Of a DNA stretch of 64,000 bases, positions 27,221 to 36,425 are shown piece by piece. The DNA lies in the NCBI GenBank assembly GCA_041874725.1, contig CP097466.1, forward strand, positions 5,828,001 to 5,892,000. Reading direction: 5' to 3'. The translations under genes and the position numbers were made by a program. Source of the DNA: Duganella sp. BuS-21 (GTDB lineage Bacteria > Pseudomonadota > Gammaproteobacteria > Burkholderiales > Burkholderiaceae_D). The notes under the pieces are model-generated. The model did not search any database. It was given only the letters and a program-made list of their open reading frames with translations, and had not been told where the DNA came from. How positions within the stretch are numbered: the first letter of the stretch is position 1; the number at the start of each line of letters is the position of its first letter.

Positions 27221-28323
27221 TCAATGCCGACGTGATCGTCATCGGCGCCGGCATCGTCGGCGCCGCGTGTGCGGACGCGCTCAGCGAGCGCGGGCTGCGC
27301 GTGGCCGTCATCGAGCAGGACATCCCCGGCGGCGGCGCCACGGCGGCCGGCATGGGCCACCTGGTGGTCATGGACGACAACGCGGCCGAACTGGCGCTGT
27401 CGGCCTACTCGCTGTCGTTGTGGAAGGACCTGGTGGGCGACCGCCCGCAGCGCCATGAATACAGCGGCTGCGGCACCATCTGGATCGCCGCCGATGAAGA
27501 GGAAATGCAGGCGGCCATGGAAAAGGCGCAGAACCTGGCCGGCCATGGCCTGCTGTGCGAGATGCTGACCCCGGCCGCGCTATACGCGCGCGAACCGCAG
27601 CTGCGCGCCGGCCTGGCCGGCGGCTTGCTGGTGCGCGGCGACGGCCTGGTCTACCCGCCCAAGACCACGCGCATCCTGCTTGACCGCGCCATGCGGCGCG
27701 GCGCCGTCACCCGGCGCGCCACCGTCACCGCCATCGAGGACAACTGCGTGATGCTGAACGACGGCAGCCGCCACCTGGCGCAGCACATCGTGCTGGCGGC
27801 TGGTGCGCGATCCAGCGCGCTGCTGCCCGCGCTGCCCATCGAACCAAAAAAAGGACACCTGGCCATCACCGACCGCTATCCGGGCTTTGTGAAGCACCAG
27901 TTGGTGGAGCTGGGCTACATCAAGAGCGCGCACGCCCCCAGCGGCGATTCGGTAGCCTTCAATTTGCAGCCCCGTCCTACCGGACAAATCCTGATCGGCT
28001 CCTCCCGCCAGTTCGACACGATCGACCCGGCGGTGGAGCCGGCCATGCTGCAACGGATGCTGCGCCACGCGGCCCGCTTCACACCGCGCCTGACGGAGTT
28101 GAACATCGTGCGCACCTGGACCGGCTTCCGCGCCGCCACGCCGGACGGTCTGCCGCTGATCGGCCCTTGCGACGCCAGGCGCGGCTTGTGGCTGGCCACC
28201 GGCCACGAAGGACTCGGCATCACCACCTCGCTGGCGACGGCGCAGCTGCTGGCCGCCCAGATCCAGAACGAAACCACGCGCATCCCGTTTGCGCCGTACT
28301 TGCCGGGGCGCTTCCATGACTGA
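27217..28323 (+). CDS. FAD-dependent oxidoreductase, D-hydroxyproline dehydrogenase beta-type subunit
   Basis: The 368-residue DAO-family protein has the dinucleotide motif [28 protein letters not shown] at its start. The C-terminal segment [19 protein letters not shown] resembles that of glycine/D-amino-acid oxidases. It should oxidise D-hydroxyproline, the epimerase product, to a pyrroline carboxylate. The GTG at 27217 overlaps the epimerase stop (GTGA) and suits translational coupling. An ATG at 27205 is an alternative that adds four residues. It is followed by the small ferredoxin-like and alpha subunits in the standard order for heteromeric hydroxyproline dehydrogenases. Confidence 0.88.
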   Translation: MINADVIVIGAGIVGAACADALSERGLRVAVIEQDIPGGGATAAGMGHLVVMDDNAAELALSAYSLSLWKDLVGDRPQRHEYSGCGTIWIAADEEEMQAAMEKAQNLAGHGLLCEMLTPAALYAREPQLRAGLAGGLLVRGDGLVYPPKTTRILLDRAMRRGAVTRRATVTAIEDNCVMLNDGSRHLAQHIVLAAGARSSALLPALPIEPKKGHLAITDRYPGFVKHQLVELGYIKSAHAPSGDSVAFNLQPRPTGQILIGSSRQFDTIDPAVEPAMLQRMLRHAARFTPRLTELNIVRTWTGFRAATPDGLPLIGPCDARRGLWLATGHEGLGITTSLATAQLLAAQIQNETTRIPFAPYLPGRFHD

Positions 28324-28579
28324 CCTGTCGATCACCCTACACATCGACGCCCGCAGCATCAGCGTCGAACCGGGCGTCACGGTGGCGGCGGCCATCGCAC
28401 TGGCTGGCGGCGGCGTCACGCGGCTGTCGGTCCACGGCCATCCGCGCGCGCCCTTGTGCGGCATGGGCGTGTGCCAGGAATGCCGCGTCACCATCGACGG
28501 CCGCGCGCACCAGCTTTCGTGCCAGACCTTGTGCGCGAACGGCATGCACGTGCTCACCGCCAGCGAGGGGGCGGCATGA
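28316..28579 (+). CDS. (2Fe-2S) ferredoxin-like subunit of D-hydroxyproline dehydrogenase
   Basis: The 87-residue protein is a small ferredoxin-like chain with CGMGVCQEC and LSCQTLC, giving four cysteines arranged for a plant-type 2Fe-2S cluster. Stand-alone proteins of this type form the gamma subunit between the two flavoproteins of hydroxyproline, octopine and nopaline dehydrogenases. It overlaps the upstream gene by 8 bp and the downstream one by 4 bp (ATGA), which points to tight translational coupling. The start at 28316 is chosen over 28289 because the extra residues do not fit the family. Confidence 0.9.
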   Translation: MTDLSITLHIDARSISVEPGVTVAAAIALAGGGVTRLSVHGHPRAPLCGMGVCQECRVTIDGRAHQLSCQTLCANGMHVLTASEGAA

Positions 28580-29838
28580 AGCGCTACGATATTCTGATCG
28601 TCGGCGCCGGCCCCGCAGGCCTGGCGGCGGCGCATGCGGCGGCAACACAAGGCGCCAGTGTCGGCATCATCGACGACAACCCGCTGGCCGGCGGCCAGAT
28701 ATGGCGCGGCGGCCCGGAGCTTCAAAGCGACGCGCGCGCACCGCAGTTGTGGCACGCCTTGCAAAGGACCGACAACGTCGAGTTCCTGCTGCAGACGCGC
28801 GTGATGTACGCGCCGCAGCCCAAGCAGCTGCTGGTGCAAACGCCATCGTCATCGGCCACGCTGAGCTACGAGAAACTGATCCTGGCAACCGGCGCGCGCG
28901 AACGGCTGCTGCCCTTCCCCGGCTGGACGCTGCCGGGCGTGACCGGTGCCGGCGGCCTGCAAGCCTTGGCAAAAGGCGGCTACCCGCTGCAAGGCAAGCG
29001 CGTGGTGGTGGCCGGCAGCGGCCCGCTGCTGCTGGCGGCCGCCGCCACGCTGCAAGCCAAGGGCGCGCAGATCGTCGCCATCATCGAGCAGGCCAATACG
29101 CCATCGCTGCTGCGCTTCGGCTTCGGCCTGCTGGCGACGCCGTCCAAGATTGCGCAGGCGCTGCGGCTGATGGCACAGCTGCGTGGCGTGCCCTATCTGC
29201 GCGACAGCTACGTGCATTCGGCGCGCGGCGACGGTACGCTGCAATCGGTGCAGGTACAGCGCGGCGCGGCGCGCGGCCAGGAAACGCTGCAATGCGATTT
29301 CCTCGCCTGCGGCTACGGCCTGCTGCCCAACGTGGAACTGGCGCAGGCGCTCGGCTGCGCCACCGCCACGCGCGATGCGCAAACGGTGGTGACGGTCGAC
29401 GAATGGCAGCACACTACCGTGGACGGCATCTACTGCGCCGGCGAGGGCACGGGCGTGGGCGGCGTGGATCTGGCGCTGGCGGAAGGACACATCGCCGGGC
29501 TGGCGGCGAGCGGCCAGCACGCGCAGGCGAAGGCCTTGTTCGCGGCGCGCGCCAGCTGGCAGAAATTTGCCGGGCGGCTGGCGCGGGCGTTTGCGCTGCG
29601 CGCGGGACTGAGTGCGCTGGCGGGCGACGACACCATCGTCTGCCGCTGCGAGGACGTCTGCCACGGCGAGCTGCGCACGCACACCGGCTGGCGCAGCGCC
29701 AAGCTGCAAACGCGCTGCGGCATGGGACCATGCCAGGGCCGCATCTGCGGCGGCGCCACGGAAATCCTCTACGGCTGGCGGCCGGACACGGTCCGCATGC
29801 CGATATCGCCGACCCGCATCGCCAGCATCATCGACTAA
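28576..29838 (+). CDS. NAD(P)/FAD-dependent oxidoreductase, D-hydroxyproline dehydrogenase alpha-type subunit
   Basis: The 420-residue protein starts YDILIVGAGPAGLAAAHAAATQGA (FAD motif) and has a second nucleotide motif RVVVAGSGPLLLAAAATLQAKGA (about 143-165). The C-terminal region carries VCRCEDVCHGEL and RCGMGPCQGRICGG, a BFD-like cysteine set that can hold an iron-sulfur cluster. This fits the alpha subunit of heterotrimeric hydroxyproline/opine-type dehydrogenases. It starts inside the stop of the ferredoxin gene (ATGA). It ends the operon; the later pathway enzymes (deaminase, semialdehyde dehydrogenase) are not next to it. Confidence 0.88.
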   Translation: MKRYDILIVGAGPAGLAAAHAAATQGASVGIIDDNPLAGGQIWRGGPELQSDARAPQLWHALQRTDNVEFLLQTRVMYAPQPKQLLVQTPSSSATLSYEKLILATGARERLLPFPGWTLPGVTGAGGLQALAKGGYPLQGKRVVVAGSGPLLLAAAATLQAKGAQIVAIIEQANTPSLLRFGFGLLATPSKIAQALRLMAQLRGVPYLRDSYVHSARGDGTLQSVQVQRGAARGQETLQCDFLACGYGLLPNVELAQALGCATATRDAQTVVTVDEWQHTTVDGIYCAGEGTGVGGVDLALAEGHIAGLAASGQHAQAKALFAARASWQKFAGRLARAFALRAGLSALAGDDTIVCRCEDVCHGELRTHTGWRSAKLQTRCGMGPCQGRICGGATEILYGWRPDTVRMPISPTRIASIID

Positions 29839-29857
29839 AGGTCGGGAATGAGGTTTC

Positions 29858-29936
29858 GTCATTCCCGCGAATGCGGGAATCCATGAGGCGCATGCCCGCC
29901 TAGCTCAGCATGGATCCCGGCTTTCGCCGGGACGAC
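29858..29936. repeat. REP-like two-hairpin element, copy 1
   Basis: Hairpin 1 is ATTCCCGC-GAAT-GCGGGAAT (29861-29880) and hairpin 2 is TCCCGGC-TTTC-GCCGGGA (29915-29932). They face each other through CCATG...CATGG. The outer ends GTC and GAC are also inverted. Related copies lie at 57626-57707 and 62084-62155. Confidence 0.8.
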
Positions 29937-29973
29937 ATCGCTTGACTTAACGGCATGAGGAACTGACCCCGAG

Positions 29974-30963
29974 CTAGCGCTTGACGGTCGAGTTGCGCAG
30001 GATTAGTTGCGGCTCGATCATGGTGGTGGTCGGCGGTGATTTGCCGTCGATGGTGGCGATCAGTTTTTCCATCGCCACCGCGCCCATGCGCTCGCTCTGC
30101 AGGTCGACCGTGGTCAGCGGCGGCGAGGTGTACAGGCCGTATTGGATGTTGTCGAAGCCGGCCACCGAGATGTCTTCCGGCAGCTTGAAGCCGAGCGTCT
30201 GCGCCGCCTTCATGAAGCCCAGCGCCATCAGGTCGTTGTAGCAGATCAGCGCGTCCGGGTGCTCGGCGCCCAGCATGATCGCCGAGCTGACGCGCTCGCC
30301 CTCGGCCGAGGTCGGCGCGTTGGCTTCGTAGATGGTCAGCTCCTGCCCTTGCGCCGCCAGGCATTCGCGGATGCCGCCCAAGCGCTCCTCGTCCCGGCGC
30401 GAGCGCGGGAAGCCCAGGTAGGCGATGCGCTTGTGCCCCAGCGACACCAGGTGGCGCGTCAGCATGTAGGCGCCGCGATGGTCGTCGCTGATGACCCACG
30501 GGATTTCCAGCCGGTTCAGGCGGCCGAAGAATACCAGCGGCTTGCCCAGTTCCGTCATCCAGTCCATTTCCGCTTCCAGCATGCGCGAGAAGACGATCAT
30601 GCCGTCCACCCGGCGGCTCAGCGCTTCCAGCAACGGCCGTTCGCGGCCCGGATTTTCTTCCGTGTCGACCAGCAGCAGCGTGTAGCCGTGCGCCAGCGCC
30701 ACCCGGTTGGCGCCCTTGACAATGCTGGTGAAGTGGGGATTGCTGACGTCCAGCACCGACAGGCCGATGCTCTTGGTGCGGCCGGTGATCATGGACGCGG
30801 CCAGCGGGTTGGAACGGTAGCCCAGCTTGGCAATCACTTCCGTGATGGTCGCCTCGACGGCCGGCGAAAACCGCTGCGCGCCGTTGACGAACTTGGAGAC
30901 GGTGGCAGTCGATACCCCGGCGGCGGCGGCCACGTCACGGATGGTTGCTACGGTTTTTTTCAT
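29974..30963 (-). CDS. LacI family transcriptional regulator
   Basis: The 329-residue protein has the LacI-family N-terminal HTH (TIRDVAAAAGVSTATVSKFVNGAQRFSPAVEATITEVIAKLGY) and hinge, followed by a periplasmic-binding-type ligand domain (SIGLSVLDVSNPHFTSIVKGA, VAGFDNIQYG). The start at 30963 is the only sensible one, although no Shine-Dalgarno is visible and the preceding bases are A-rich. The neighbouring mutarotase and transporter genes lie upstream on the same strand, so it may regulate them and the TonB receptor operon. The palindrome at 17666-17677 is a candidate operator. The effector sugar is unknown. Confidence 0.93.
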   Translation of the reverse strand: MKKTVATIRDVAAAAGVSTATVSKFVNGAQRFSPAVEATITEVIAKLGYRSNPLAASMITGRTKSIGLSVLDVSNPHFTSIVKGANRVALAHGYTLLLVDTEENPGRERPLLEALSRRVDGMIVFSRMLEAEMDWMTELGKPLVFFGRLNRLEIPWVISDDHRGAYMLTRHLVSLGHKRIAYLGFPRSRRDEERLGGIRECLAAQGQELTIYEANAPTSAEGERVSSAIMLGAEHPDALICYNDLMALGFMKAAQTLGFKLPEDISVAGFDNIQYGLYTSPPLTTVDLQSERMGAVAMEKLIATIDGKSPPTTTMIEPQLILRNSTVKR

Positions 30964-31033
30964 TTTTAAGACTGTCGGAATGCATGGCGGCTGCTGCGCC
31001 GAAGCGACAATCTTAGCATGTCGGCATGACCAA

Positions 31034-32116
31034 CTAGTCAGCCGTGAAGCGGAAGCTGGTGCGGGAACGGAACACCTGGCCCGGATACAGGGCCGTGGTG
31101 GGAAAGTTGGCGTGGTTGGGACTGTCCGGCAGGTGCTGGGTTTCGAAGGCGAAGGCGCCGTAGCGCTGGTAGGGCTTGCCCTCGACGCCGGTCTCCTTGC
31201 CGTCAAAGCCGTTGACCGTGTACAGCTGCGCCGACGGTTCGGTGGTGCCGACCTCCATGCGCAATCCGGGCGCCTTGACCAGCGCCACCGGCGCGTAGGC
31301 GTCGGCCGGTTTGGAGAACACGAAACTGTGGTCGTAGCCGCCCGGCACCGACGGCAACCGCGCATGCACGCTGGCGGCCTGACGGAAATCGAATGGCGTG
31401 CCCTGCACGTCGAGCATGACGCCGGTGGGAATGCGCACGGCGTCGGTGTCCAGATAGCGGTCGGCGGCGATCTGGAAGCTGTGCCCTTCCAGCGTGTTGG
31501 CGGCGGCGCCGGCCAGGTTGAAATAGGCGTGGTTGGTGAAGTTGTGCACGGTCGGCGCGGTGGTGGTGGCCTGGTACTCGATGCGGAATTCGTCGCTGTT
31601 GCGCATCAGGCGGTAGGTCACCGCGATGTCCATCGCGCCGGGGAATTTCTGGTCGCCGTCCGGGCTGTGCAGGCGATACACGGAACCGAGCGAATCGGCC
31701 TGGTTGAAATCCTCGCGCTTCCAGACGCGCTTGTCGTAGGGCTCGGGATCGCCGTGCATGGCCATGCCGCGATTGTTGGGCGTCAGCTGCACGGCCTTGC
31801 CGTCGAGCGTGTAGCGCGCCTGCGCGATGCGGCCCGCGTAGCGGCCGATGATGGCGCCGTAGCGCCCGCGCGTGCGTTCGAACGCCGCCAGGTCCGGCAA
31901 CGCCAAAATGACGTTGCGGCCGGCCACTTCGGCCTGCACCAGCGTGGCGCCGTAGTCGATGTAGGCCAGCCGCATGCCGCGTTCATTTTCCAGCGTCACC
32001 TTCTGCACCGCCTGGCCGGCCTGGGTGATACCGTAGTCGGCCACACGGATGCCGCTGGCGGCCGTGGCGCAGGTGCAGGCCGCGCACAGCGCGGCGAAGA
32101 GGACGGTCTTGATCAC
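31034..32116 (-). CDS. Secreted aldose 1-epimerase (galactose mutarotase)
   Basis: The 360-residue protein has a signal peptide (IKTVLFAALCAACTCATAASG) and a galactose-mutarotase fold. Typical segments are YIDYGATLVQAEVAGRNVILAL, GAIIGRYAGRIAQARYTLDGK, GMAMHGDPEPYDKRVW, HNFTNHAYFNLAG with the catalytic His, and a Glu near FAFETQHLPDSPNH. It interconverts alpha and beta anomers of aldoses released by the extracellular hydrolases. The GTG start at 32116 overlaps the TGA of the upstream transporter gene (GTGA), so the two are translationally coupled. Confidence 0.92.
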   Translation of the reverse strand: MIKTVLFAALCAACTCATAASGIRVADYGITQAGQAVQKVTLENERGMRLAYIDYGATLVQAEVAGRNVILALPDLAAFERTRGRYGAIIGRYAGRIAQARYTLDGKAVQLTPNNRGMAMHGDPEPYDKRVWKREDFNQADSLGSVYRLHSPDGDQKFPGAMDIAVTYRLMRNSDEFRIEYQATTTAPTVHNFTNHAYFNLAGAAANTLEGHSFQIAADRYLDTDAVRIPTGVMLDVQGTPFDFRQAASVHARLPSVPGGYDHSFVFSKPADAYAPVALVKAPGLRMEVGTTEPSAQLYTVNGFDGKETGVEGKPYQRYGAFAFETQHLPDSPNHANFPTTALYPGQVFRSRTSFRFTAD

Positions 32117-33516
32117 AGGTCGGTAATTTCCTTGTGGCGCGGCACCAGGGTTTTCATCACGCCCCATGCTACCAGATAGGCCAGCGCGCAGATGCCGAAC
32201 ATGATCATGTAGCCGGTGTGGATGTCGTTGACCGTTTTGTAGTAGTCGAATACCCAGCCGCCGAGCTTGGTCAGCAGCACGCCGCCGAGGCCGCCGGCCA
32301 TGCCGCCGATGCCGATCACCGACGCCACCGATTTCTGCGGGAACATGTCGGACACGGTGGTGAAAATATTCGCCGACCACGCCTGGTGCGCCGAGGCGCC
32401 GACGCCGATCAGCAGCACCGGTATCCAGTAGCTGATCGCGCCCAGCGGTTGCGCCAGCAGCACCACCAGCGGGAAGAAGGCGATCATCAGCATGGCTTTC
32501 ATGCGGCCGTCATACGGCGCATAGCCGCGTGCCATGAAGTAGCTCGGGAACCAGCCGCCGCCGATCGAGCCGATCATGGTCATGCTGTACAGCACGGCCA
32601 GCGGCAGCACGATGGCCTCGCCCTTCATGTTGTACTGCGCCGCCAGGTAGGTAGGCAGCCAGAACAGGAAGAACCACCAGACGCCGTCGGTCATGAACTT
32701 GCCGAAGGCGAAGGCCCAGGTCTGGCGGTATTTCAGCAGCTGGAACCAGGATACTTTTTTGGCGGCGGCGATCGAGGCTTCCTCGGTGGTTTCAACCGGG
32801 ACGACGGTATCGCTGCGGATGTAGGCCAGCTCGGCGGCCGACAAGCGCTTTTGCTGCTCGGGCTTGTCGTACAGCCACAGCCAGACGGCCATCCAGATAA
32901 AGCCCAGCATGCCGATCATGATGAAGGCGGCCTGCCAGCCCCAGATCGCGGCCAGCACCGGCACCGTGATCGGCGCCAGGATGGCGCCGACGTTGGCGCC
33001 GGAATTGAAGATGCCGGTGGCGAAGGAGCGTTCCTTCTTGGGGAAGTACTCGGCCGTGGCCTTGATGGCGGCCGGGAAGTTGCCGGCCTCGCCCACCGCC
33101 AGCACCGCGCGCGATAACATGAAGCCGACGATGGACGGCGCCGCCGCCACGCCGAACACGCCCAGCACGGCCACCGCCGCATGGCCCATCGGCACCGAAC
33201 CGGCGTGCAGCAGCGCGCCCAGCGACCAGATGGTAATCGCCACCACGTAGGCGGCCTTGGTGCCGATCTTGTCGACCACGCGACCGGCGAACAGCATCGA
33301 GATCGCGTACACGAACTGGAAGGCAGCGGCGATGTTGGCGTAGTCGGTATTGCTCCAGCCGAATTCGGTGGACAAGGCGGGGGCCAGCAGACTCAGTACC
33401 TGACGGTCCAGGTAGTTGACGGTGGTGGCAAAAAACAACAGGGCGCAGATGGTCCAACGGTATTTACCGACGGATTGCGCCACCGCTTGCGCATTTACAG
33501 GCTCGCTCAGGTTCAT
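32113..33516 (-). CDS. MFS transporter, hexuronate/galactonate (ExuT-like) type
   Basis: The 467-residue protein has about 12 hydrophobic helices and the anion:cation symporter wording WTICALLFFATTVNYLDRQVLSLLAPAL near the start. FGVAAAPSIVGFMLSRAVLAVGEAGNFPAAIKATAEYFPKKERSFATG and WFFLFWLPTYLAAQYN are also typical of ExuT/GudP relatives that import hexuronates or aldonates. With the pectin-type locus upstream, galacturonate or an unsaturated derivative is a plausible substrate (inference). The start at 33516 is preferred over 33570 because the extra residues are not family-like. The mutarotase gene follows by overlap. Confidence 0.9.
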   Translation of the reverse strand: MNLSEPVNAQAVAQSVGKYRWTICALLFFATTVNYLDRQVLSLLAPALSTEFGWSNTDYANIAAAFQFVYAISMLFAGRVVDKIGTKAAYVVAITIWSLGALLHAGSVPMGHAAVAVLGVFGVAAAPSIVGFMLSRAVLAVGEAGNFPAAIKATAEYFPKKERSFATGIFNSGANVGAILAPITVPVLAAIWGWQAAFIMIGMLGFIWMAVWLWLYDKPEQQKRLSAAELAYIRSDTVVPVETTEEASIAAAKKVSWFQLLKYRQTWAFAFGKFMTDGVWWFFLFWLPTYLAAQYNMKGEAIVLPLAVLYSMTMIGSIGGGWFPSYFMARGYAPYDGRMKAMLMIAFFPLVVLLAQPLGAISYWIPVLLIGVGASAHQAWSANIFTTVSDMFPQKSVASVIGIGGMAGGLGGVLLTKLGGWVFDYYKTVNDIHTGYMIMFGICALAYLVAWGVMKTLVPRHKEITDL

Positions 33517-33580
33517 GGCATCACTTATGTTTTGTTTATGGTGATGATCTCTCGGTCTCCACGAGATCAACTAGTCGTAT

Positions 33581-33651
33581 GTCATCGTACAACTATAAAA
33601 CGGGCTAAGCAAGCAGAATGATGGGCAAACTGCTTGCTGTTGTACGATGAC
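33581..33651. promoter_or_regulatory. Nested inverted repeats between two transporter genes
   Basis: Outer 13-bp arms (33581-33593 and 33639-33651) and inner 9-bp arms AGCAAGCAG (33608-33616) and CTGCTTGCT (33630-33638) are all perfect. The right arms are contiguous and the left arms are separated by 14 nt. The motif with GTTGTACGATGAC could be a terminator of the upstream gene, operators for the downstream ExuT-like gene, or both. Confidence 0.6.
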
Positions 33652-33652
33652 T

Positions 33653-34927
33653 TTATTTAGTCTTTACCAAAAGCAATGCCACCAGGCTGATCAGGGCGGC
33701 GCCGGACAAGTAATAGCCGACGTATTCGAGGCCCAGGTTGGTCGCCAGCCAGGTGGCGGCATACGGCGCCAGCGAGGCGCCCAGGATGCCGGCCAGGTTG
33801 AAGGTGAGCGAGGCGCCGGTGTAGCGCACCTCGGCCGGGAACAGTTCGGACAAGATGGTGCCCAGCGGACCGTAGGTCAGGCCCATCAGGCCCAGGCCCA
33901 GCGACAGGAAGATGGTCACCTGCACCGCGTCGCCGGAACCGAACATCGGCTTCATGGTGAGGCCGAACACGGCGATGGCGGCCGAGACCCAGATCAGGGT
34001 CGAGCGGCGGCCCTTGCGGTCGGCCCAGATGGCCGAGAACGGAATCGTCAGCGCGAAGAACAGCACCGCGAACAGTTGCAGGATCAGGAAGTCCTTGCGC
34101 GTGAACTTCAGCGCGGTGGTGCCCCAGCTCAGCGCGAACACCGTCATCAGGTAGAACAGCACGAAGGTGGCCAGCGCGATCAGCGTGCCCAGCACCAGCA
34201 CGCGGCGGTGCTCGCGCCAGACGGTGACCACCGGCACTTTGACGCGCTGGTTCTTGTCCAGCACCTTCTGGAAGTCCGGCGTTTCATGGATCTTTAAACG
34301 GATGTACAGGCCGACGATCACCAGCAGCGAGCTGGCCAGGAAAGGAATGCGCCAGCCGTAGCTGAAGAATTCGGCGTCGCTCAGCGTCTGGCTCAGCAGC
34401 AGGAAGATGCCGCCCGACAGGAAGAAGCCGATCGGCGCACCCAGCTGCGGGAACATGCCGTACCAGGCGCGCTTGCCCGGCGGCGCGTTCTCGGTGGCCA
34501 GCAGCACCGCGCCGCCCCACTCGCCGCCAAGGCCCAGGCCCTGGCCGAAGCGGCACAGCGCCAGCAGGGCCGGCGCCAGCGTGCCGATCGCGGCGTAGGT
34601 CGGCAGCATGCCGATCACCACGGTGGAAATACCCATGGTCAGCAGCGCCGCCACCAGCGTGGCCTTGCGGCCGATGCGGTCGCCGAAGTGGCCGAACACG
34701 GCCGAACCCACCGGGCGCGCGAAGAAGGCGATGGCAAAGGTGGCCAGCGATTGCAGGGTGGCGGCGGCGGGATCGCTGGCCGGGAAGAACAGCTTGGGGA
34801 ACACCAGCACGGCGGCGGTGGCGTAGATGTAGAAGTCGAAGAACTCGATGGTGGTGCCGATCAGGCTGGCGAACAGCACGGTGGCCGGCGAGTTGGTCTT
34901 GGGCGATCCAGGGTGAAGCTGACTCAT
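33653..34927 (-). CDS. MFS transporter, metabolite:H+ symporter (MHS/ProP-like) family
   Basis: The 424-residue protein has 12 predicted helices and classic MHS-family sequences. These include IGTTIEFFDFYIYATAAVLVFPKLFFP, FARPVGSAVFGHFGDRIGRKATLV, and CRFGQGLGLGGEWGGAVLLATENAPPGKRAWYG. Relatives carry shikimate, alpha-ketoglutarate, proline/betaine or citrate, and the sequence alone does not identify the substrate. It ends at 33653 beside the nested inverted repeats and is on the same strand as the ExuT-like gene, but the 136-bp gap with hairpins suggests separate transcription. Confidence 0.9.
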   Translation of the reverse strand: MSQLHPGSPKTNSPATVLFASLIGTTIEFFDFYIYATAAVLVFPKLFFPASDPAAATLQSLATFAIAFFARPVGSAVFGHFGDRIGRKATLVAALLTMGISTVVIGMLPTYAAIGTLAPALLALCRFGQGLGLGGEWGGAVLLATENAPPGKRAWYGMFPQLGAPIGFFLSGGIFLLLSQTLSDAEFFSYGWRIPFLASSLLVIVGLYIRLKIHETPDFQKVLDKNQRVKVPVVTVWREHRRVLVLGTLIALATFVLFYLMTVFALSWGTTALKFTRKDFLILQLFAVLFFALTIPFSAIWADRKGRRSTLIWVSAAIAVFGLTMKPMFGSGDAVQVTIFLSLGLGLMGLTYGPLGTILSELFPAEVRYTGASLTFNLAGILGASLAPYAATWLATNLGLEYVGYYLSGAALISLVALLLVKTK

Positions 34928-34995
34928 GCTTGACGCTCCTGCAAGGTGGTGTGCGGGCCATCATACACACGACATTGCAGGATTGCCAAGCATGG

Positions 34996-35316
34996 CTAGC
35001 GCTCGATCAGGGCAAATGCGGCCGATAGGTCGTCGGCGTTCAACGGCCGCACCAGCCGCGCCACTTCCTGGCCGTCGCGCAGGAAGATCAAGGTCGGCCA
35101 TAGCTTGACGCGGAACGAACGCCCCAGCGGCCGGCCGGGGCCGTCCTCGACCTTGTAATGGGCGACGTCGGCGTGGCCGGCGTAGGCTTGCGCCAGCGGC
35201 TGCTGCGCGGCCATGCAGTGGCCGCACCAGTTGGCGCCGAATTCCAGCAGCACGCTGCCCGGCAGGGCGTCGATCTCGGCGCGCTGGGGCGCCTCGGGGG
35301 TGTAGCTTGTCTTCAT
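34996..35316 (-). CDS. Thioredoxin-family protein
   Basis: The 106-residue protein has a thioredoxin fold with the active-site motif CGHC in LLEFGANWCGHCMAAQQPLA (about residues 30-33) and the cis-Pro in KLWPTLIFLRDG. It has no signal peptide, so it should be cytoplasmic. The CGHC site resembles protein disulfide isomerases more than the CGPC of thioredoxin 1. The ATG overlaps the stop of the ChaN-like gene (ATGA), and AGGTGA lies upstream, so the pair is coupled. Its redox partner is unknown. Confidence 0.88.
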   Translation of the reverse strand: MKTSYTPEAPQRAEIDALPGSVLLEFGANWCGHCMAAQQPLAQAYAGHADVAHYKVEDGPGRPLGRSFRVKLWPTLIFLRDGQEVARLVRPLNADDLSAAFALIER

Positions 35317-36170
35317 TTCTTCACCTGTTGGCACGGGTCGTCGCGGGTTTGCGGCGCCACCGCCTGGATGCTGTCGTATTGGCTATCAAATCGGCCGCCC
35401 GGGCCGCGCTCGACAAAAGCGACGCTGCGCACCGTCAGCGCCGGCGTTCCCTGCCTGAGCCAATAGCCGACGCCGATATCGTTGCGCACATGGCCGTTGC
35501 CGGCGATCAGCACCACGTCCCTGGGCTGCTGGTCGCGGATGATCTTGGCCATCCAGATATCGCGCGCCACCTGGGCGTTGACCATGCCGCCGACCATCAT
35601 CTCCGGCAGCATATTGCAATGGCCGCTGACGATTTCCTGCCGCTGCGCGCTGGTAACGGCGGCCGGCAGCGGCTGGTCGAGCCGGTAATCCTTGATGCTT
35701 TGCGGATCGAAGGTGGCGCTCACGCCATCGCGCACCACGCGCGAAGCGTCGGCGCGCGACAGGTTGCCCGCCACCAGCGGCAACTGGTGCGTCAGCGCCA
35801 GCTGGATCACAGGATAATACAACTGCCAATCCCAGCGCGCGCCGCCGGCCACGCGGATCACGCACTGCGCGTCCAGGCAGCCTTTTTGCGCCTTGCTCAG
35901 CACATCCTGCTGCTCGCGGTCGAACTGCTCCATCACGATGGCCGGCCGCCAGCCCGCCTCCACCCGCTCGCGCAGCAGGGCGTAACGCAGCTTGTGGCCC
36001 TCGGCATTGTCGTGCACTTCGCCCAGCAGCAGTACCTGCGGCTTGCCGGCCTCCAGCAAGCCGGCCGACGCCGCAGCCGGGCCACCGCCGCCCGTGGCGC
36101 AACCGGCGGCGAGAAGCGCCGCCGCGAGCGACAAAGTCAATCGAATTTTGCCTGTATATGTAGAAATCAT
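35313..36170 (-). CDS. ChaN family lipoprotein
   Basis: The 285-residue protein begins with a lipoprotein signal (LSLAAALLAAGC). It contains ChaN/DUF399 hallmarks: VLLLGEVHDNAEGHKLRYALL, AIVMEQFDREQQDVL, VAGNLSRADASRVVRDG, and the C-terminal VVLIAGNGHVRNDIGVGYWL. Campylobacter ChaN is an iron-regulated, haem-binding surface lipoprotein, but other members may be hydrolase-like and the role here is not established. The start at 36170 gives a normal signal peptide. It is the first gene of a pair with the thioredoxin-like protein. Confidence 0.85.
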   Translation of the reverse strand: MISTYTGKIRLTLSLAAALLAAGCATGGGGPAAASAGLLEAGKPQVLLLGEVHDNAEGHKLRYALLRERVEAGWRPAIVMEQFDREQQDVLSKAQKGCLDAQCVIRVAGGARWDWQLYYPVIQLALTHQLPLVAGNLSRADASRVVRDGVSATFDPQSIKDYRLDQPLPAAVTSAQRQEIVSGHCNMLPEMMVGGMVNAQVARDIWMAKIIRDQQPRDVVLIAGNGHVRNDIGVGYWLRQGTPALTVRSVAFVERGPGGRFDSQYDSIQAVAPQTRDDPCQQVKK

Positions 36171-36425
36171 CTGATGGGCGAGCGTGTGCATAGATTTAAA
36201 TTGTTGAAGAGTGATAAATCATCTGCGCCACTGGCAAACTGCCGGCGGGTGTTGTTGCGACGCAAAATTTCGTTGTCACCAAAGAAAAAAAGATGGCAAA
36301 TTGTCACTGGGCATGGTCTAATAGCAGAACGGTAGCCAGTCTCATAACAGTGCGCCGTGATTTTCCAGTTTATGTATTAAGCCGGCCTTAGCTTCCTGTA
36401 CCAAGCACTATCAGGAGTGTTCATC

